From Synechococcus sp. ATX 2A4 (GTDB lineage Bacteria; Cyanobacteriota; Cyanobacteriia; PCC-6307; Cyanobiaceae), in the NCBI RefSeq assembly GCF_024346375.1, contig NZ_JAGQCV010000003.1, positions 62,001-126,000 on the forward strand: DNA of 64,000 nt. Reading direction: 5' to 3'. This document shows, one piece after another, positions 35,810 to 45,245 of the stretch. A model generated the notes under the pieces. The model searched no databases, was not told where the DNA came from, and was given only the letters and a program-made list of their open reading frames with translations. The translations under genes were made by a program, and so were the position numbers. The first letter of the stretch is position 1. Each line of letters begins with the position of its first letter.

Positions 35810-37708
35810 ATGGCCCTCCGTCAGGACGAGAACAAGCCGAACCGCCGTTTCAGCATCATCAATCTGGTGCTGATCGGCTTCGGCGTGTTGCTGCTGTTCA
35901 GCAACTTCCTGCCGAACCCGGCCAACCAGGTGCCGCGCGTTCCCTATTCGCTGTTCATCGACCAGGTCAACGATGGCAATGTCAAGCGCGCTTTCATCAC
36001 CCAGGACCAGATCCGCTACGAGCTGAGCAACGCCCCTGAGGGGTCGCCGTCGGTGCTGGCCACCACACCGATCTTCGACATGGAACTGCCCCAGCGCCTG
36101 GAGCAGAAAGGGGTGGAATTCGCCGCCGCGCCGCCGAAGCGCCCCAGCTTCTTCACCACCTTGCTGAGCTGGGTGGTACCGCCACTGATCTTCATCGTGG
36201 TGCTGCAGTTCTTCGCCCGCCGTTCTATGGGCGGTGGCGGCGCCCAGGGCGCGCTCAGCTTCACCAAATCGAAGGCCCGCGTCTACGTGCCGGATGAGGA
36301 ATCCCGCGTCACCTTCGCCGACGTGGCCGGTGTGGATGAAGCCAAGGCCGAGCTCTCCGAGATCGTCGACTTCCTCAAGACCCCCGAGCGTTACGTGGAG
36401 ATCGGCGCCCGCATTCCCAAAGGCGTGCTGCTGGTGGGCCCTCCAGGCACCGGCAAAACCCTGCTGGCCAAGGCAGTGGCAGGCGAATCCGGCGTGCCGT
36501 TCTTCATCATCTCCGGCTCGGAATTCGTGGAGCTGTTCGTGGGCGCCGGTGCTGCCCGCGTGCGCGACCTGTTCGAGCAGGCCAAGCAGAAAGCACCCTG
36601 CATCATCTTCATCGACGAACTCGATGCCATCGGCAAGAGCCGCGGCGGTTCGATGGGCGTGGTGGGCGGCAACGACGAACGGGAGCAGACCCTCAACCAG
36701 CTGCTCACCGAAATGGATGGCTTCACCTCCAAGGACAAGCCGGTGATCGTGGTGGGAGCCACCAACCAACCGGAAACGCTGGATGCGGCGCTGCTGCGTC
36801 CCGGCCGCTTCGACCGCCAGGTGCTGGTCGACCGCCCCGACCTCTCCGGCCGCAAGACGATCCTGGAGATCTACGCCGACAAGGTGAAGCTGGCGCCTGG
36901 CGTCGATCTCGACAAGATCGCCCAGGCCACCAGCGGCTTCGCCGGCGCTGACCTGGCCAACCTGGTGAACGAAGCCGCCCTGCTGGCGGCGCGGGTGATG
37001 CGCACCTCGGTGGAACAGGGCGACCTCAACGAAGCGATCGAACGGGTGGTGGCGGGCCTCGAGAAGCGCAGCCGCGTGCTGCAGGACGACGAAAAGCGCG
37101 TGGTGGCCTACCACGAAGTGGGCCACGCGATCGTGGGGCACCTGATGCCCGGTGGCGCCAAGGTGGCCAAGATCTCGATCGTGCCGCGCGGCATGTCGGC
37201 GCTCGGATACACCCTGCAGCTGCCGCAGGAAGAGCGCTTCTTGAACTCCAAGGAAGACCTCGAAGGCCAGATCGCCACCCTGCTGGGCGGCCGCTCCGCC
37301 GAAGAGGTGGTGTTTGGTGAGATCACCACCGGCGCCGCCAACGACCTGCAGCGCGCCACCGACATCGCCGAGCAGATGGTGGGGACCTACGGCATGAGCG
37401 ACACGCTCGGCCCGCTCGCCTACGACAAGCAAGGCGGCAGCCGTTTCCTCGGCAACGGCGGCAACCCGCGCCGGGTGGTGAGCGATGCCACCGCGGTGGC
37501 CATCGATCGCGAGGTGCGCAGCCTGGTCGACCGGGCCCACGAGCGGGCGCTGGCGATCCTCAAAGGAAACCGCGGCCTGCTGGAGGACATCGCCGCCAAG
37601 ATCCTCGAGAAAGAGGTGATCGAAGGCGACGAGCTCAAGCATCTGCTCTCCTCCAGCGTGATGCCCGAGGACGCGGCCTTCACAGAGCCGGTGCCGGTTC
37701 CCGCCTGA
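35810..37708 (+). CDS. ftsH: ATP-dependent zinc metalloprotease FtsH
   Basis: 632 residues from ATG 35810. Two membrane helices ([20 protein letters not shown], residues 16-35, and [17 protein letters not shown], near 125) flank a lumenal/periplasmic domain. The AAA part has [13 protein letters not shown] (Walker A), [11 protein letters not shown] (Walker B) and the second region of homology around [14 protein letters not shown]. The zinc protease motif is [10 protein letters not shown]. Cyanobacterial FtsH hexamers degrade damaged D1 in photosystem II repair and other membrane proteins; which of the usual four paralogues this is cannot be settled here. The length is typical. Confidence 0.97.
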   Translation: MALRQDENKPNRRFSIINLVLIGFGVLLLFSNFLPNPANQVPRVPYSLFIDQVNDGNVKRAFITQDQIRYELSNAPEGSPSVLATTPIFDMELPQRLEQKGVEFAAAPPKRPSFFTTLLSWVVPPLIFIVVLQFFARRSMGGGGAQGALSFTKSKARVYVPDEESRVTFADVAGVDEAKAELSEIVDFLKTPERYVEIGARIPKGVLLVGPPGTGKTLLAKAVAGESGVPFFIISGSEFVELFVGAGAARVRDLFEQAKQKAPCIIFIDELDAIGKSRGGSMGVVGGNDEREQTLNQLLTEMDGFTSKDKPVIVVGATNQPETLDAALLRPGRFDRQVLVDRPDLSGRKTILEIYADKVKLAPGVDLDKIAQATSGFAGADLANLVNEAALLAARVMRTSVEQGDLNEAIERVVAGLEKRSRVLQDDEKRVVAYHEVGHAIVGHLMPGGAKVAKISIVPRGMSALGYTLQLPQEERFLNSKEDLEGQIATLLGGRSAEEVVFGEITTGAANDLQRATDIAEQMVGTYGMSDTLGPLAYDKQGGSRFLGNGGNPRRVVSDATAVAIDREVRSLVDRAHERALAILKGNRGLLEDIAAKILEKEVIEGDELKHLLSSSVMPEDAAFTEPVPVPA

Positions 37709-37843
37709 GGAGCCCAGCCAGCACCACTTCCAGCCAGCACCACTGAGAGCACCAGAAGCAGCCCGCGTGCCGGCAGCCCGTGGGATCTCCTCCCTTGACG
37801 GCAGGGGGGTTGATCTCGCATAAGTGTTCTTTGCCGTGGGCCG

Positions 37844-38812
37844 ATGGCGTTCTCCTTCGCCGCCCTGAACCCGCTCCAAGGCCGCGACCTGCTCTCATCG
37901 GCCGACCTGAGCGGGGACCAGACGCTGGAGCTGCTGCAGCTGGCGGCGGCACTCAAGCGCGGTGAGCAGCGCATCGACCTCGGCGGCAAGGTGCTGGGGC
38001 TGATCTTTCAGAAGGCCTCCACCCGCACGCGGGTGAGTTTTTCGGTGGCGATGGCCCGCCTGGGCGGCCAGACCCTTGACCTCAACCCGGCCGTCACCCA
38101 GGTGGGCCGCGGCGAACCGATCGCCGACACCTCCCGCGTGCTGAGCCGCTACGTGGACGCCCTGGCGATCCGCACCTTCGCCCAGAGCGAGCTGGAGGAG
38201 TACGCGCACTGGGCCTCGATTCCGGTGATCAATGCCCTGACCGATCTTGAGCACCCCTGCCAGGCCCTCGCCGACTTCCTGACGCTGCAAGAAGCCTTCA
38301 GCGGGAGCAGCGCGGCGGCTGGCCTGGCCGGTCTCACCCTGGCCTACGTGGGTGATGGCAACAACGTGGCCCATTCGCTGCTGCTCTGTGGCGCCCTGCT
38401 GGGGGTGAACGTGCGGATCGGCTGTCCGCCGGGCTTTGAGCCATCGCCGCAGGTGCTGGCCCGGGCCCGGGAGCTGGCCGGCCACCGCAGCAGCATCGAG
38501 GTGAGCCACGATCCGGTGGCGGCGGTGCGCGGCGCCCATGGTCTTTACACCGATGTATGGGCGTCGATGGGGCAGGAGCAGGAGCAGCGCCAGCGCGAAG
38601 CAGCCTTCACCGGCTTCTGCCTCGATGAAAACCTGCTGGCGGAAGCCGACCCGCGGGCGATCGTGCTCCACTGCCTGCCGGCCCACCGGGGTGAGGAGAT
38701 CAGCGCCGGGGTGATTGAAGGCAGCGCCAGCCGCGTGTTCGACCAAGCCGAGAACCGCCTGCACGTGCAGCAGGCGCTGCTGGCAGCCCTGCTGGGGGGC
38801 GTGGCGGGCTGA
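37844..38812 (+). CDS. argF: Ornithine carbamoyltransferase
   Basis: 322 residues. ArgF makes citrulline from ornithine and carbamoyl phosphate in arginine synthesis. The carbamoyl-phosphate loop STRTR (in QKASTRTRVSFSVA), the HPCQALAD motif, the ornithine-side Asp in VWASMGQE, and HCLPAHRGEEI are intact. A 135-base gap from ftsH holds a short direct repeat, with CCAGCCAGCACCAC occurring almost twice, and no terminator with a T-run. Confidence 0.97.
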   Translation: MAFSFAALNPLQGRDLLSSADLSGDQTLELLQLAAALKRGEQRIDLGGKVLGLIFQKASTRTRVSFSVAMARLGGQTLDLNPAVTQVGRGEPIADTSRVLSRYVDALAIRTFAQSELEEYAHWASIPVINALTDLEHPCQALADFLTLQEAFSGSSAAAGLAGLTLAYVGDGNNVAHSLLLCGALLGVNVRIGCPPGFEPSPQVLARARELAGHRSSIEVSHDPVAAVRGAHGLYTDVWASMGQEQEQRQREAAFTGFCLDENLLAEADPRAIVLHCLPAHRGEEISAGVIEGSASRVFDQAENRLHVQQALLAALLGGVAG

Positions 38813-38910
38813 ACCCGGCCGTTGAAGCGCAGCCGGAAAACACGCCAGGGGCTGGACAAGCGCGCCAATCAATGGCACAAATGTACTGACCGACAACTGT
38901 GACCTTGCCC

Positions 38911-39645
38911 ATGGTGCCCCGCTCTGCTCCCCTCCGATCAGCCCAGTCCCGATCTGCCCCAGCGCGCGCCCCCTTCGGCGCCCCACTGGCCCTGGCCCCG
39001 CTGCCGCTGGGCCCTCTCGGCGCTGGCTGCGACAATGGCGACCAGGGCGAGCTCACCAGCGCCCAGCAGGAGCTCTACGACTGGCTCGCCAGCTACATCG
39101 GTGAGCACCGCCACAGCCCCTCGATCCGCCAGATGATGGAGGCCATGGGGCTGCGCTCCCCGGCGCCGATCCAGAGCCGGTTGCGGCATCTGCAGCAGAA
39201 GGGCTGGATCACCTGGCAGGAGGGCCAGGCCCGTACCCTGCAGCTGCTGGGCGGCCAGCGTCCAGGGATCCCGGTGCTGGGCTCGGTGGCGGCGGGCGGG
39301 CTGGTAGAGCCCTACGACGACAGCCAGGAACGGCTCGACCTGCAGCCCGTGCTCGACACCCGCGGCCTGTTCGCCCTCACCGTGAACGGCGACAGCATGG
39401 TGGACGCCCACATCGACCACGGTGATGTGGTGCTGATGGAGCCGGTGGCCGACCCGGCCCGGCTCAAGCCCGGCACGATCGTGGCGGCGCTGGTGCCAGG
39501 CAGTGGCACCACCCTCAAACACTTCCAGCGGGTGGGGCGCCAGGTGCGCCTGGAAGCCGCCAACTCGGCCTACGCCCCGATCGTGCTGGACGCCGATGAG
39601 GTCACGGTGCAGGGCCGGCTGGTGGCCGTGTGGCGCCAGGTCTGA
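38911..39645 (+). CDS. lexA: LexA-type repressor with autopeptidase domain
   Basis: 244 residues from ATG 38911. The winged-helix DNA-binding domain begins LTSAQQELYDWLASYIGEHRHSPSIRQMM and includes SPAPIQSRLRHLQQKGWI. The autoproteolysis Ala-Gly lies in GSVAAGGLVEP, the catalytic Ser in VNGDSMVDAHIDHGDVV, and the Lys in TTLKHFQR, so self-cleavage should be possible, unlike the Synechocystis protein. A low-complexity Pro/Ala-rich N-terminal stretch of about 43 residues precedes the normal family start; no better start codon is seen. Its regulation in cyanobacteria may differ from the classic SOS response. Confidence 0.93.
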   Translation: MVPRSAPLRSAQSRSAPARAPFGAPLALAPLPLGPLGAGCDNGDQGELTSAQQELYDWLASYIGEHRHSPSIRQMMEAMGLRSPAPIQSRLRHLQQKGWITWQEGQARTLQLLGGQRPGIPVLGSVAAGGLVEPYDDSQERLDLQPVLDTRGLFALTVNGDSMVDAHIDHGDVVLMEPVADPARLKPGTIVAALVPGSGTTLKHFQRVGRQVRLEAANSAYAPIVLDADEVTVQGRLVAVWRQV

Positions 39646-39675
39646 GGCCCCCGGCATGTAATGTGTCATTCGAAA

Positions 39676-39748
39676 GGGGCCATAGCTCAGCTGGTAGAGC
39701 ACCTGCATGGCATGCAGGGGGTCAGCGGTTCGAATCCGCTTGGCTCCA
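39676..39748 (+). tRNA. tRNA-Ala(GGC)
   Basis: A full cloverleaf is visible: acceptor GGGGCCA pairing with TGGCTCC (one G-T), D-arm with AGCTCAGCTGGTAGAGC, anticodon stem CCTGC/GCAGG around the loop ATGGCAT (anticodon GGC), and T-arm with GGTTCGAATCC. The 3' CCA is not encoded. The gene lies 30 bases after lexA and marks the left edge of a lower-GC accessory region. Confidence 0.97.
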
Positions 39749-40558
39749 TTTCAAGAACCAGTCTTCAACTGGTGAATCTCATCTCTCACCCTCAGGGATA
39801 GCTGCAATTCAGCATCTCCAAGGGTGTTTTGTGCGCAGGGTTTGCTCCGTTTCATGAACGGTCAGCAGGGTTCGTCGGGATGAACAAAAGCGGTGAACGT
39901 AGGGGCGAACGGAAGGAAAGATGGCAGCTGGCAAGCCTCAACGCCGCCGCCGAAAGCCCCGCGGATTCTCCGGCAGCTGGCGGCCGAACAGCAAGTCCGG
40001 CGGCGGCGCTGACTGCCGGCTGCCCCCCTGCGGGGATGGCCTTCAGGCCGTCCTCCGCGCCTACCGGCGCCCGCGGAAGAAGACGAGTTGCTGCTGGTCC
40101 GGTGCCTGCAGTTCTTGCAGAACTGCAGGTGGGACATGGGGGAATGATGTGGGGCAGAAGCAATGGTGAGCTGGTGGATCTGCGCGGTTGCGGTGAAAGC
40201 TGACACGCACAACCCCCCATGAAACCTGCATCAAGATCTGCTCCACTTCCTCCTTTGGAGGGATCGAGCGAGATGGCGCTGCGGCTTTCCAAGAGAATGC
40301 ACCAACTTCAGGCCAATCGTGTGAGCAAGTGCTTTCTCGCTCAACTGGTTCTGAATCATTTCAGAAGACCGAAGGCGTTCCGAAGCTCAGACTCACTTCA
40401 GAGCCCGTGGATGTTCTGAATCAAGGGACGCGGCATTGCATCTTCTGCTCATCAGCAAAGAGTGCCCCTATCGGCACTATCGGTAGTGCTTGCTACGCAG
40501 TGAGATCGTCAGCCCAGTTATATCATAAACGATTAAACTATGTCTTGTTTTGGCTCAG
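39749..40558. other. Lower-GC stretch without an intact gene
   Basis: 810 bases between tRNA-Ala and the NTF2-like gene. Open frames are short and shift composition along their length. A long + frame at 39921-40169 lies antisense to a gene fragment described separately at 39948-40020. The rest (about 40200-40540) has visibly lower GC than the core and no family motif that I recognise; it may be remnant mobile DNA. I found no repeat of the tRNA 3' end that would mark an attachment site. Confidence 0.5.
39948..40020 (-). pseudogene. 3' fragment of a TIGR02117-type gene
   Basis: Read on the minus strand, this encodes APPPDLLFGRQLPENPRGFRRRR and a stop. It matches the C-terminus of the intact TIGR02117-type protein at 46398-47051 (APPPGVLFSRQLPQHLRGFRRR and a stop). 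Over 44 aligned bases (39948-39991 versus 46405-46448) I count five differences. Upstream of this the similarity fades. It is a short leftover of a duplicated or previously linked copy. Confidence 0.65.
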
Positions 40559-41035
40559 ATGTCTGCCCAGAGTGCAAAGCCACCGCTGCCCCCGTTTACC
40601 AAAGAAACCGCCATCCAGAAAGCCAGGATGGCGGAGGATGCCTGGAATTCCAGAGACCCCCACAAAGTCTCACTGGCATACACGGAAGACAGCTATTGGC
40701 GGAATCGCTCAGAATTCATCCTAGGTCGCGATGAAATCAAAGCATTCCTGCAGCGCAAGTGGGCCAAGGAGAATGGCTATCGCCTGATCAAGGAAGTATG
40801 GGCCTGGCACGACAATCGTATTGCTGTCCGATTCCAATATGAGTGGCACGATGAAAGCGGTAAGTGGTATCGGGCCTATGGCAATGAAAACTGGGAATTT
40901 AGTGAACAGGGCCTGATGTGTCGGCGTGAGGCCAGCATCAACGATGTTGCGATTGATGATCAGGATCGCAAGTTCCTCTGGCCCCAAGGGCCGAGACCAC
41001 AAGACCACCCGGGTCTTACAGAACTCGGCCTTTGA
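40559..41035 (+). CDS. NTF2-like (DUF1348/SnoaL-type) protein
   Basis: 158 residues from ATG 40559. It starts [27 protein letters not shown] and continues [69 protein letters not shown]. This is the cone-shaped NTF2-like fold of the DUF1348 type, a common stand-alone protein in proteobacteria and some cyanobacteria, with no established substrate. Its GC is lower than the core. It converges with cyanase, with 15 bases between stops, so it is not part of the cyn operon. It may have arrived with the same transferred segment. Confidence 0.87.
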   Translation: MSAQSAKPPLPPFTKETAIQKARMAEDAWNSRDPHKVSLAYTEDSYWRNRSEFILGRDEIKAFLQRKWAKENGYRLIKEVWAWHDNRIAVRFQYEWHDESGKWYRAYGNENWEFSEQGLMCRREASINDVAIDDQDRKFLWPQGPRPQDHPGLTELGL

Positions 41036-41050
41036 TTGCCTGGGTTCTGT

Positions 41051-41497
41051 TTACCACTTCTTGTATGGCAAAAACTTTCCGCACATCGTAACTTTGACCC
41101 TGTTACCGCCTGGATCTTCCACCTTGTCCACCTCCATGGTGAAGTCGATGGCACTCATGATGCCATCACCAAATTTTTCCTGGATCACATCTTTGAGCGG
41201 AAGCCCATACACCTGCATGATTTCATAGAAGCGATAGATCAGTGGATCAGTCGGTACCTCCGGATCAAGGCAACCCTTCACGGGAGGAATTGTCAGCTCG
41301 CTGGCCAGGCTTGGATCCAGATCCAGGCAGGCCAGAAGGATCTGTGCCTCCTCTGGAGAGGCCGTAGCCTGCCCGTAAAGCAGGCTGGCAATCCATACCT
41401 CATCGCGTTGGAGAAGTGATTCAAGCTCGGCGAAGCTAACGCCTTTGCGGCGCTTGGCGCTGAGCAGAGTTTGGCTGAGAGGGGTCAGTGGGCTCAT
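41051..41497 (-). CDS. cynS: Cyanate hydratase (cyanase)
   Basis: 148 residues. Cyanase converts cyanate and bicarbonate to ammonia and CO2. The N-terminal helix-turn-helix-like domain ([25 protein letters not shown]) precedes the catalytic half. That half contains [37 protein letters not shown], with the Arg, Glu and Ser of the active site. The length (about 150) is standard. It is the last gene of the cyn operon, 76 bases after the ATPase gene, and supplies nitrogen from imported cyanate. Confidence 0.97.
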   Translation of the reverse strand: MSPLTPLSQTLLSAKRRKGVSFAELESLLQRDEVWIASLLYGQATASPEEAQILLACLDLDPSLASELTIPPVKGCLDPEVPTDPLIYRFYEIMQVYGLPLKDVIQEKFGDGIMSAIDFTMEVDKVEDPGGNRVKVTMCGKFLPYKKW

Positions 41498-41573
41498 GGC
41501 GGAAAGGAGCTGGGTGGAATGGGGAGACAGAGAGGTGAAAGCCAGAACGTGGCCTCTGAAGGTTGCCAGAAGA

Positions 41574-42422
41574 CTATGTTTCTTCGATGGCCCTGGTTTC
41601 TTTGAGCAAGTGCTCTTCCAGCCGCTGCTTCACGGCCAGGAAGTCGGGATGGGTTTCGATAATGCTCCTCTTCCTTGGGCGAATCCGGGGCAGATTGATC
41701 AAATCGCTGATCTTTGCATTCGGTCCCCTCGACATCAAGACGATCTGGTCGGAGAGGAGCAGCGCTTCGTCGATGCTGTGGGTCACCAGGACCACCGTGA
41801 CGCGCTGCTTTTCCCACAACTGGAGAACTTCCTCCTGGAGATAGCTACGCGTCAGGGCGTCAAGGGCGCCGAAGGGCTCATCCATCAGCAGAATCTTGGG
41901 CTTGATCGATAGGGCTCTTGCGATGGCCACGCGTTGCTTCATACCTCCGCTCATTTCCCTGGGATAGCGACCCATCGCCTTGTCGAGATCCACCATTGAA
42001 AGATACTCGCGGGCTTGTTCCTTGGCGCTGCCCTTGCTGGTGCTGGGTTGGGCCGACTGAATGGCATAGATGACGTTTTCCAGGGCCGTGAGCCATGGCA
42101 TCAACACGTAGTTCTGAAAAACAACTCCGCGATCGGGACCAGGGCCGCGGATGCGAATCCCGTCAAGCAGGATCTGGCCAGAGCTGGGTTCATCCAGTCC
42201 GGCCATCAGGTTGAGCAAGGTGGACTTGCCACAGCCCGATGGACCGATGATCGAGACAAAGGTGTTGTCTTCAATCCGCAGATTGACATCTTCAAGGGCA
42301 ATGTAGCCAGCAGTTGAGCGGCGCCCACTCATCGACCTTAGTAGGCTGGGTTCGGGAGTGAAGACCTTGCTGACGTTCTCGATTCTGAGCTGGGCTTCGC
42401 GATAGTCTTTGCTGGATGTCAT
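41574..42422 (-). CDS. cynD: Cyanate/nitrate-type ABC transporter ATP-binding protein
   Basis: 282 residues from ATG 42422. ABC ATPase motifs: [18 protein letters not shown] (Walker A), [15 protein letters not shown] (signature), [17 protein letters not shown] (Walker B), and the switch His in [13 protein letters not shown]. It belongs to the NrtD/SsuB/TauB-like class. It energises the permease encoded upstream (42460-43245). With the adjacent cyanase, cyanate is the likely substrate; the symbol rests on context. Confidence 0.92.
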   Translation of the reverse strand: MTSSKDYREAQLRIENVSKVFTPEPSLLRSMSGRRSTAGYIALEDVNLRIEDNTFVSIIGPSGCGKSTLLNLMAGLDEPSSGQILLDGIRIRGPGPDRGVVFQNYVLMPWLTALENVIYAIQSAQPSTSKGSAKEQAREYLSMVDLDKAMGRYPREMSGGMKQRVAIARALSIKPKILLMDEPFGALDALTRSYLQEEVLQLWEKQRVTVVLVTHSIDEALLLSDQIVLMSRGPNAKISDLINLPRIRPRKRSIIETHPDFLAVKQRLEEHLLKETRAIEET

Positions 42423-42459
42423 GACGTTCAACAGGGCTGTTTAGATAGGTCTCTGGACA

Positions 42460-43245
42460 TCAGACCTGATAATCAAAGCGTTTCTGCAGTGCCCCGATCA
42501 GTTGATCCAAAACAATGCCGGTGAGGCCAATGACGATGATCGCAACGAAAATATTAGGAAGAGAGAGATTGTTCCACTCGTTCCATATGAAATAGCCAAT
42601 TCCTGAGCCCAACAGCATTTCGGCAGCAACGATCACCAGCCATGCAATTCCCATTGAGATGCGCATTCCCGCCAGGATGTTGGGCATCACCGCAGGAAGC
42701 ACCACCTTGGTGATTGTGCGCAGCTGGCTGGCACCGAGTGAGCGAGAGACCCGAATGTAGTCTGGATTGATGGTTTGCACGCCAAAGGCCGTGCTGATCA
42801 ATGTTGGCCAGACACTGGAAATAAAGATCACAAAAATGCCTGTTAGTTCAGAGTCTCTGAAAACGAAAAGACCGATTGGTAGCCAGGCCAATGGCGAAAC
42901 CGGCTTGAGCAGTTGGATGAAGGGATTGGCGGAACTGCTGGCCAGACGGGAGACCCCGATCAGCAGCCCTAAGGGAACAGCGACGAGAATGGACAAGCCG
43001 TAGCCGATCATCACCCTGCGCAAACTGATCAGCAGATTGGTGCCGATCCCCAGATCATTGGGACCGTTGTTGAAGAAGGGATCAGAAAGCCACCATTGCA
43101 GTTCCTTGAGGGTCTCGATGGAGCCCGGGAAATTCTTCCCCATCAGTCCCTGCTTGGCCAGGATCTGCCAGATGATCAAGGCGATGATGACGCTCACGAT
43201 GGAGACGACCAAGCCCATGGGTTTGCTCAGTGAAGACTTGTTCAT
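42460..43245 (-). CDS. cynB: Cyanate/nitrate-type ABC transporter permease
   Basis: 261 residues with about six membrane helices (for example LVVSIVSVIIALIIWQILA, LSILVAVPLGLLIGVS, ELTGIFVIFISSVWPTLI, FVAIIVIGLTGIVLDQLIG). The coupling loop is VSRSLGASQLRTITKVVLPAVMPNILAGM, the EAA-type loop of the NrtB/SsuC permease class. It lies between the binding-protein and ATPase genes of the cyn operon. Confidence 0.93.
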   Translation of the reverse strand: MNKSSLSKPMGLVVSIVSVIIALIIWQILAKQGLMGKNFPGSIETLKELQWWLSDPFFNNGPNDLGIGTNLLISLRRVMIGYGLSILVAVPLGLLIGVSRLASSSANPFIQLLKPVSPLAWLPIGLFVFRDSELTGIFVIFISSVWPTLISTAFGVQTINPDYIRVSRSLGASQLRTITKVVLPAVMPNILAGMRISMGIAWLVIVAAEMLLGSGIGYFIWNEWNNLSLPNIFVAIIVIGLTGIVLDQLIGALQKRFDYQV

Positions 43246-43278
43246 GGACGCCAGGTGGTCGGAATAGGTTGGGTGGAA

Positions 43279-44892
43279 TCAGAATCCATCGCGCTTCTTC
43301 TGTTCTTCAACGTATTCCAACGGTTTTTCGGGATTGAATGTGTCAAAGGCGAGTGTTTCAGTGCGGGATGTTTCCGTCGGCGGATTCAGACCCATGCTTT
43401 TCTCAAGTTCCTGTGCTTCTGTGGTGAGGAAGATCGAGGCACTATTACGATCGAAATCACCGGCCTTGATCATGGCGGCGGCCTTGCCAAGATCCCATCG
43501 CACAAGCTGGCTTTGAATCCAGTTGGAAAAGCTTTGCCAAGGGAAGGGTTTGAAATCGATCCGGTCGGGCACATCAAAAGTTTGCCCTAATCCATTCTCG
43601 AACTTGCCTGTCAATACGGCCTCAACAACTTCAGGTGGCTGATTGAGAAAGGCCCGGCCAGAAATCGCCGCTGCGATTTCCTTGCGATTCTCGGCCTTGC
43701 TGGCGTAATTGGCGGCCTCGATAATTGATTTGTTGAGTGCACGGAATGTCTGCGGATGATCCTGAATCCAGGATTCACCTGTTGCGAAGGCGCAGCAGGG
43801 ATGTCCATCCCACAGATCTTTGGTGAGCAAATGGATGAAACCGGCATCTTCGTACACGGCCCTTTGGTTAAAGGGGTCGGGCATCAACATCGCATCAAGA
43901 TCACCCGCCACCAGCTGGGCGATGCTGTCCGGCGGCGGTACCGGACGGATCTGAACGTCGGTATCGGGGTTGATGCCGCCATTGGCTAGGTAGTAGCGCA
44001 ATAGCAGGTTGTGCATCGAGAAGGGGAAGGGCACGCCGATGACGAATCCTTTGAAGTCCTTGGCTTCCTTGACCTTGCCGGCATGGCGTTTGGCGACGGT
44101 GATGGCCTGACCGTTGATATTCTGGATGCTTGCCAACTTGACACTGAATGGTGAGGATCCCAGGCCCAGTGTCATGGCGATCGGCATGGGGGCGAGCATG
44201 TGATAAGCGTCAAGCTCGCCGGCAATGGCCGAATCGCGCACGGCACCCCAGCTCGGCATCTTCACCACCTTTACACTCAGGCCTTGCTTGGTGTAGAAGC
44301 CCAAAGGTTCCGACATGATGATCGGCGTGGCGCAGGTGATGGGGATGAACCCCACCTTCAGCTCTTTCTTCTCAATGCTGGAAGGATCAATGGGTGCTCC
44401 TCCTTCGACTTCCTTGTCATCTCGTACACCACAGTTGGCCAGGGTGACCAAAGCTGCTCCTGCAGCCAGGCCTTTCATGAAGTTGCGGCGACCAAATGGG
44501 CTGCTAGCACTCACGCGGGAGAAAAAGCTTCCTGCCTGGGGGCCGAAAGCAGCCGCGAAGGCTTGATCAAGTCCGCCCGCTTCGCTGGCAAGGGCCCGCA
44601 ACAGTTGTTCCTTTTCTGGGTTGCCCTGTGAGGCGTGCCGATAGAAAAGAACTTCGCGAAGTTCGGCTTGACTGATCACATCTGCGATTGGATAAGCCTC
44701 ACGCCGGATTAATCCCATACGATGAAAGTCTTCCATCAGGATCGCCGGATCCTCAGGATAATCAGCCAGAAATGACTCATGGGAGACGAGCCCCTGTGCG
44801 CAGTCGCTGCAGTCACAAACGGCGGGGGTCTGTGTTCCGAGGAGCCGGGCCATGGACGCCTGGCCAGATAGCGTTGAAGGAAAAGATGACAT
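43279..44892 (-). CDS. cynA: Cyanate/nitrate-type ABC transporter substrate-binding protein with long N-terminal extension
   Basis: 537 residues. The binding domain of NrtA/CmpA type runs from LKVGFIPITCATPIIMSEPLGFY through SWGAVRDSAIAGELDAYHML, GVPFPFSMHNLLLRYYLANGG, LVAGDLDAMLMPDPFNQRA and DGHPCCAFATG. Ahead of it, at about residues 132-155, lies a twin-arginine-type signal ending in a lipobox-like cysteine (FGRRNFMKGLAAGAALVTLANCG). Some 130 coding-like residues precede this signal, including CDCSDCAQG, so either the protein has an unusual cytosolic N-terminal domain or translation starts later, for example at a GTG a few codons before FGRRNF. It is the first gene of the cyn operon. Confidence 0.9.
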   Translation of the reverse strand: MSSFPSTLSGQASMARLLGTQTPAVCDCSDCAQGLVSHESFLADYPEDPAILMEDFHRMGLIRREAYPIADVISQAELREVLFYRHASQGNPEKEQLLRALASEAGGLDQAFAAAFGPQAGSFFSRVSASSPFGRRNFMKGLAAGAALVTLANCGVRDDKEVEGGAPIDPSSIEKKELKVGFIPITCATPIIMSEPLGFYTKQGLSVKVVKMPSWGAVRDSAIAGELDAYHMLAPMPIAMTLGLGSSPFSVKLASIQNINGQAITVAKRHAGKVKEAKDFKGFVIGVPFPFSMHNLLLRYYLANGGINPDTDVQIRPVPPPDSIAQLVAGDLDAMLMPDPFNQRAVYEDAGFIHLLTKDLWDGHPCCAFATGESWIQDHPQTFRALNKSIIEAANYASKAENRKEIAAAISGRAFLNQPPEVVEAVLTGKFENGLGQTFDVPDRIDFKPFPWQSFSNWIQSQLVRWDLGKAAAMIKAGDFDRNSASIFLTTEAQELEKSMGLNPPTETSRTETLAFDTFNPEKPLEYVEEQKKRDGF

Positions 44893-45245
44893 GTCAGGGA
44901 TGGTCGTGCGTGGAATCGAGGGCTGATTGAGTGTGGGGCGTACGTATGACTAGCACCAACAGAATAGTCCGTGTGGGATTAACTTCTCTTATCGTCTAAT
45001 TCATTGGTTTGCTCAGTTATTCGCATTGTTCATGCCTCCCGAAAAACTATGTGTATCTGTTGTTACTCATGTCGTCGCCTGAGTGCTTATCTGCATTGGA
45101 GATGGCCGTAGGTCCTGCCATTGCCCGGTGTGATCATGGATCGTCCGGTGATGGGACGCTTGGCGTCGGCCACCAGGTCCAGGCGCATTTGCATGGCGAT
45201 GATTGGGTAGGTGGTCGCCGGCTTGATTGACATCAGGCACAGCCC
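44893..45245. other. Upstream region of the cyn operon, no clear gene
   Basis: 353 bases between the start of cynA and the broken nitroreductase, both on the minus strand. The part next to cynA is AT-richer and should hold the operon promoter. A GTA-N8-TAG sequence at 44940-44953 is one base away from an NtcA consensus, which is not enough to call it. A 48-codon minus-strand frame at 45087-45233 (starting MSIKPATTYPII) is possible but unsupported. Confidence 0.4.

Noticed and set aside
38876-38910. Possible LexA box upstream of lexA (TGTACTGACCGACAACTG)
   Set aside because: Only the TGTACT half resembles the cyanobacterial consensus; the second half-site does not match.
39630-39857. A 75-codon + frame across tRNA-Ala (contains SSAGRAPAWHAGGQRFESAW)
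   Set aside because: It is the well-known artefact of translating a tRNA-Ala gene in one frame; the cloverleaf explains the sequence.
39921-40169. An 82-codon + frame starting MAAGKPQRRRRKPRG with a purine-rich sequence upstream
   Set aside because: Its 5' half is antisense to the displaced TIGR02117-type 3' end, which explains the sequence. The composition (Arg/Trp/Cys-rich) looks like a shadow.
44940-44953. Possible NtcA site upstream of the cyn operon
   Set aside because: The sequence is GTA-N8-TAG, one base off the GTA-N8-TAC consensus, and no well-spaced -10 element is obvious. Nitrogen control is plausible but not shown.
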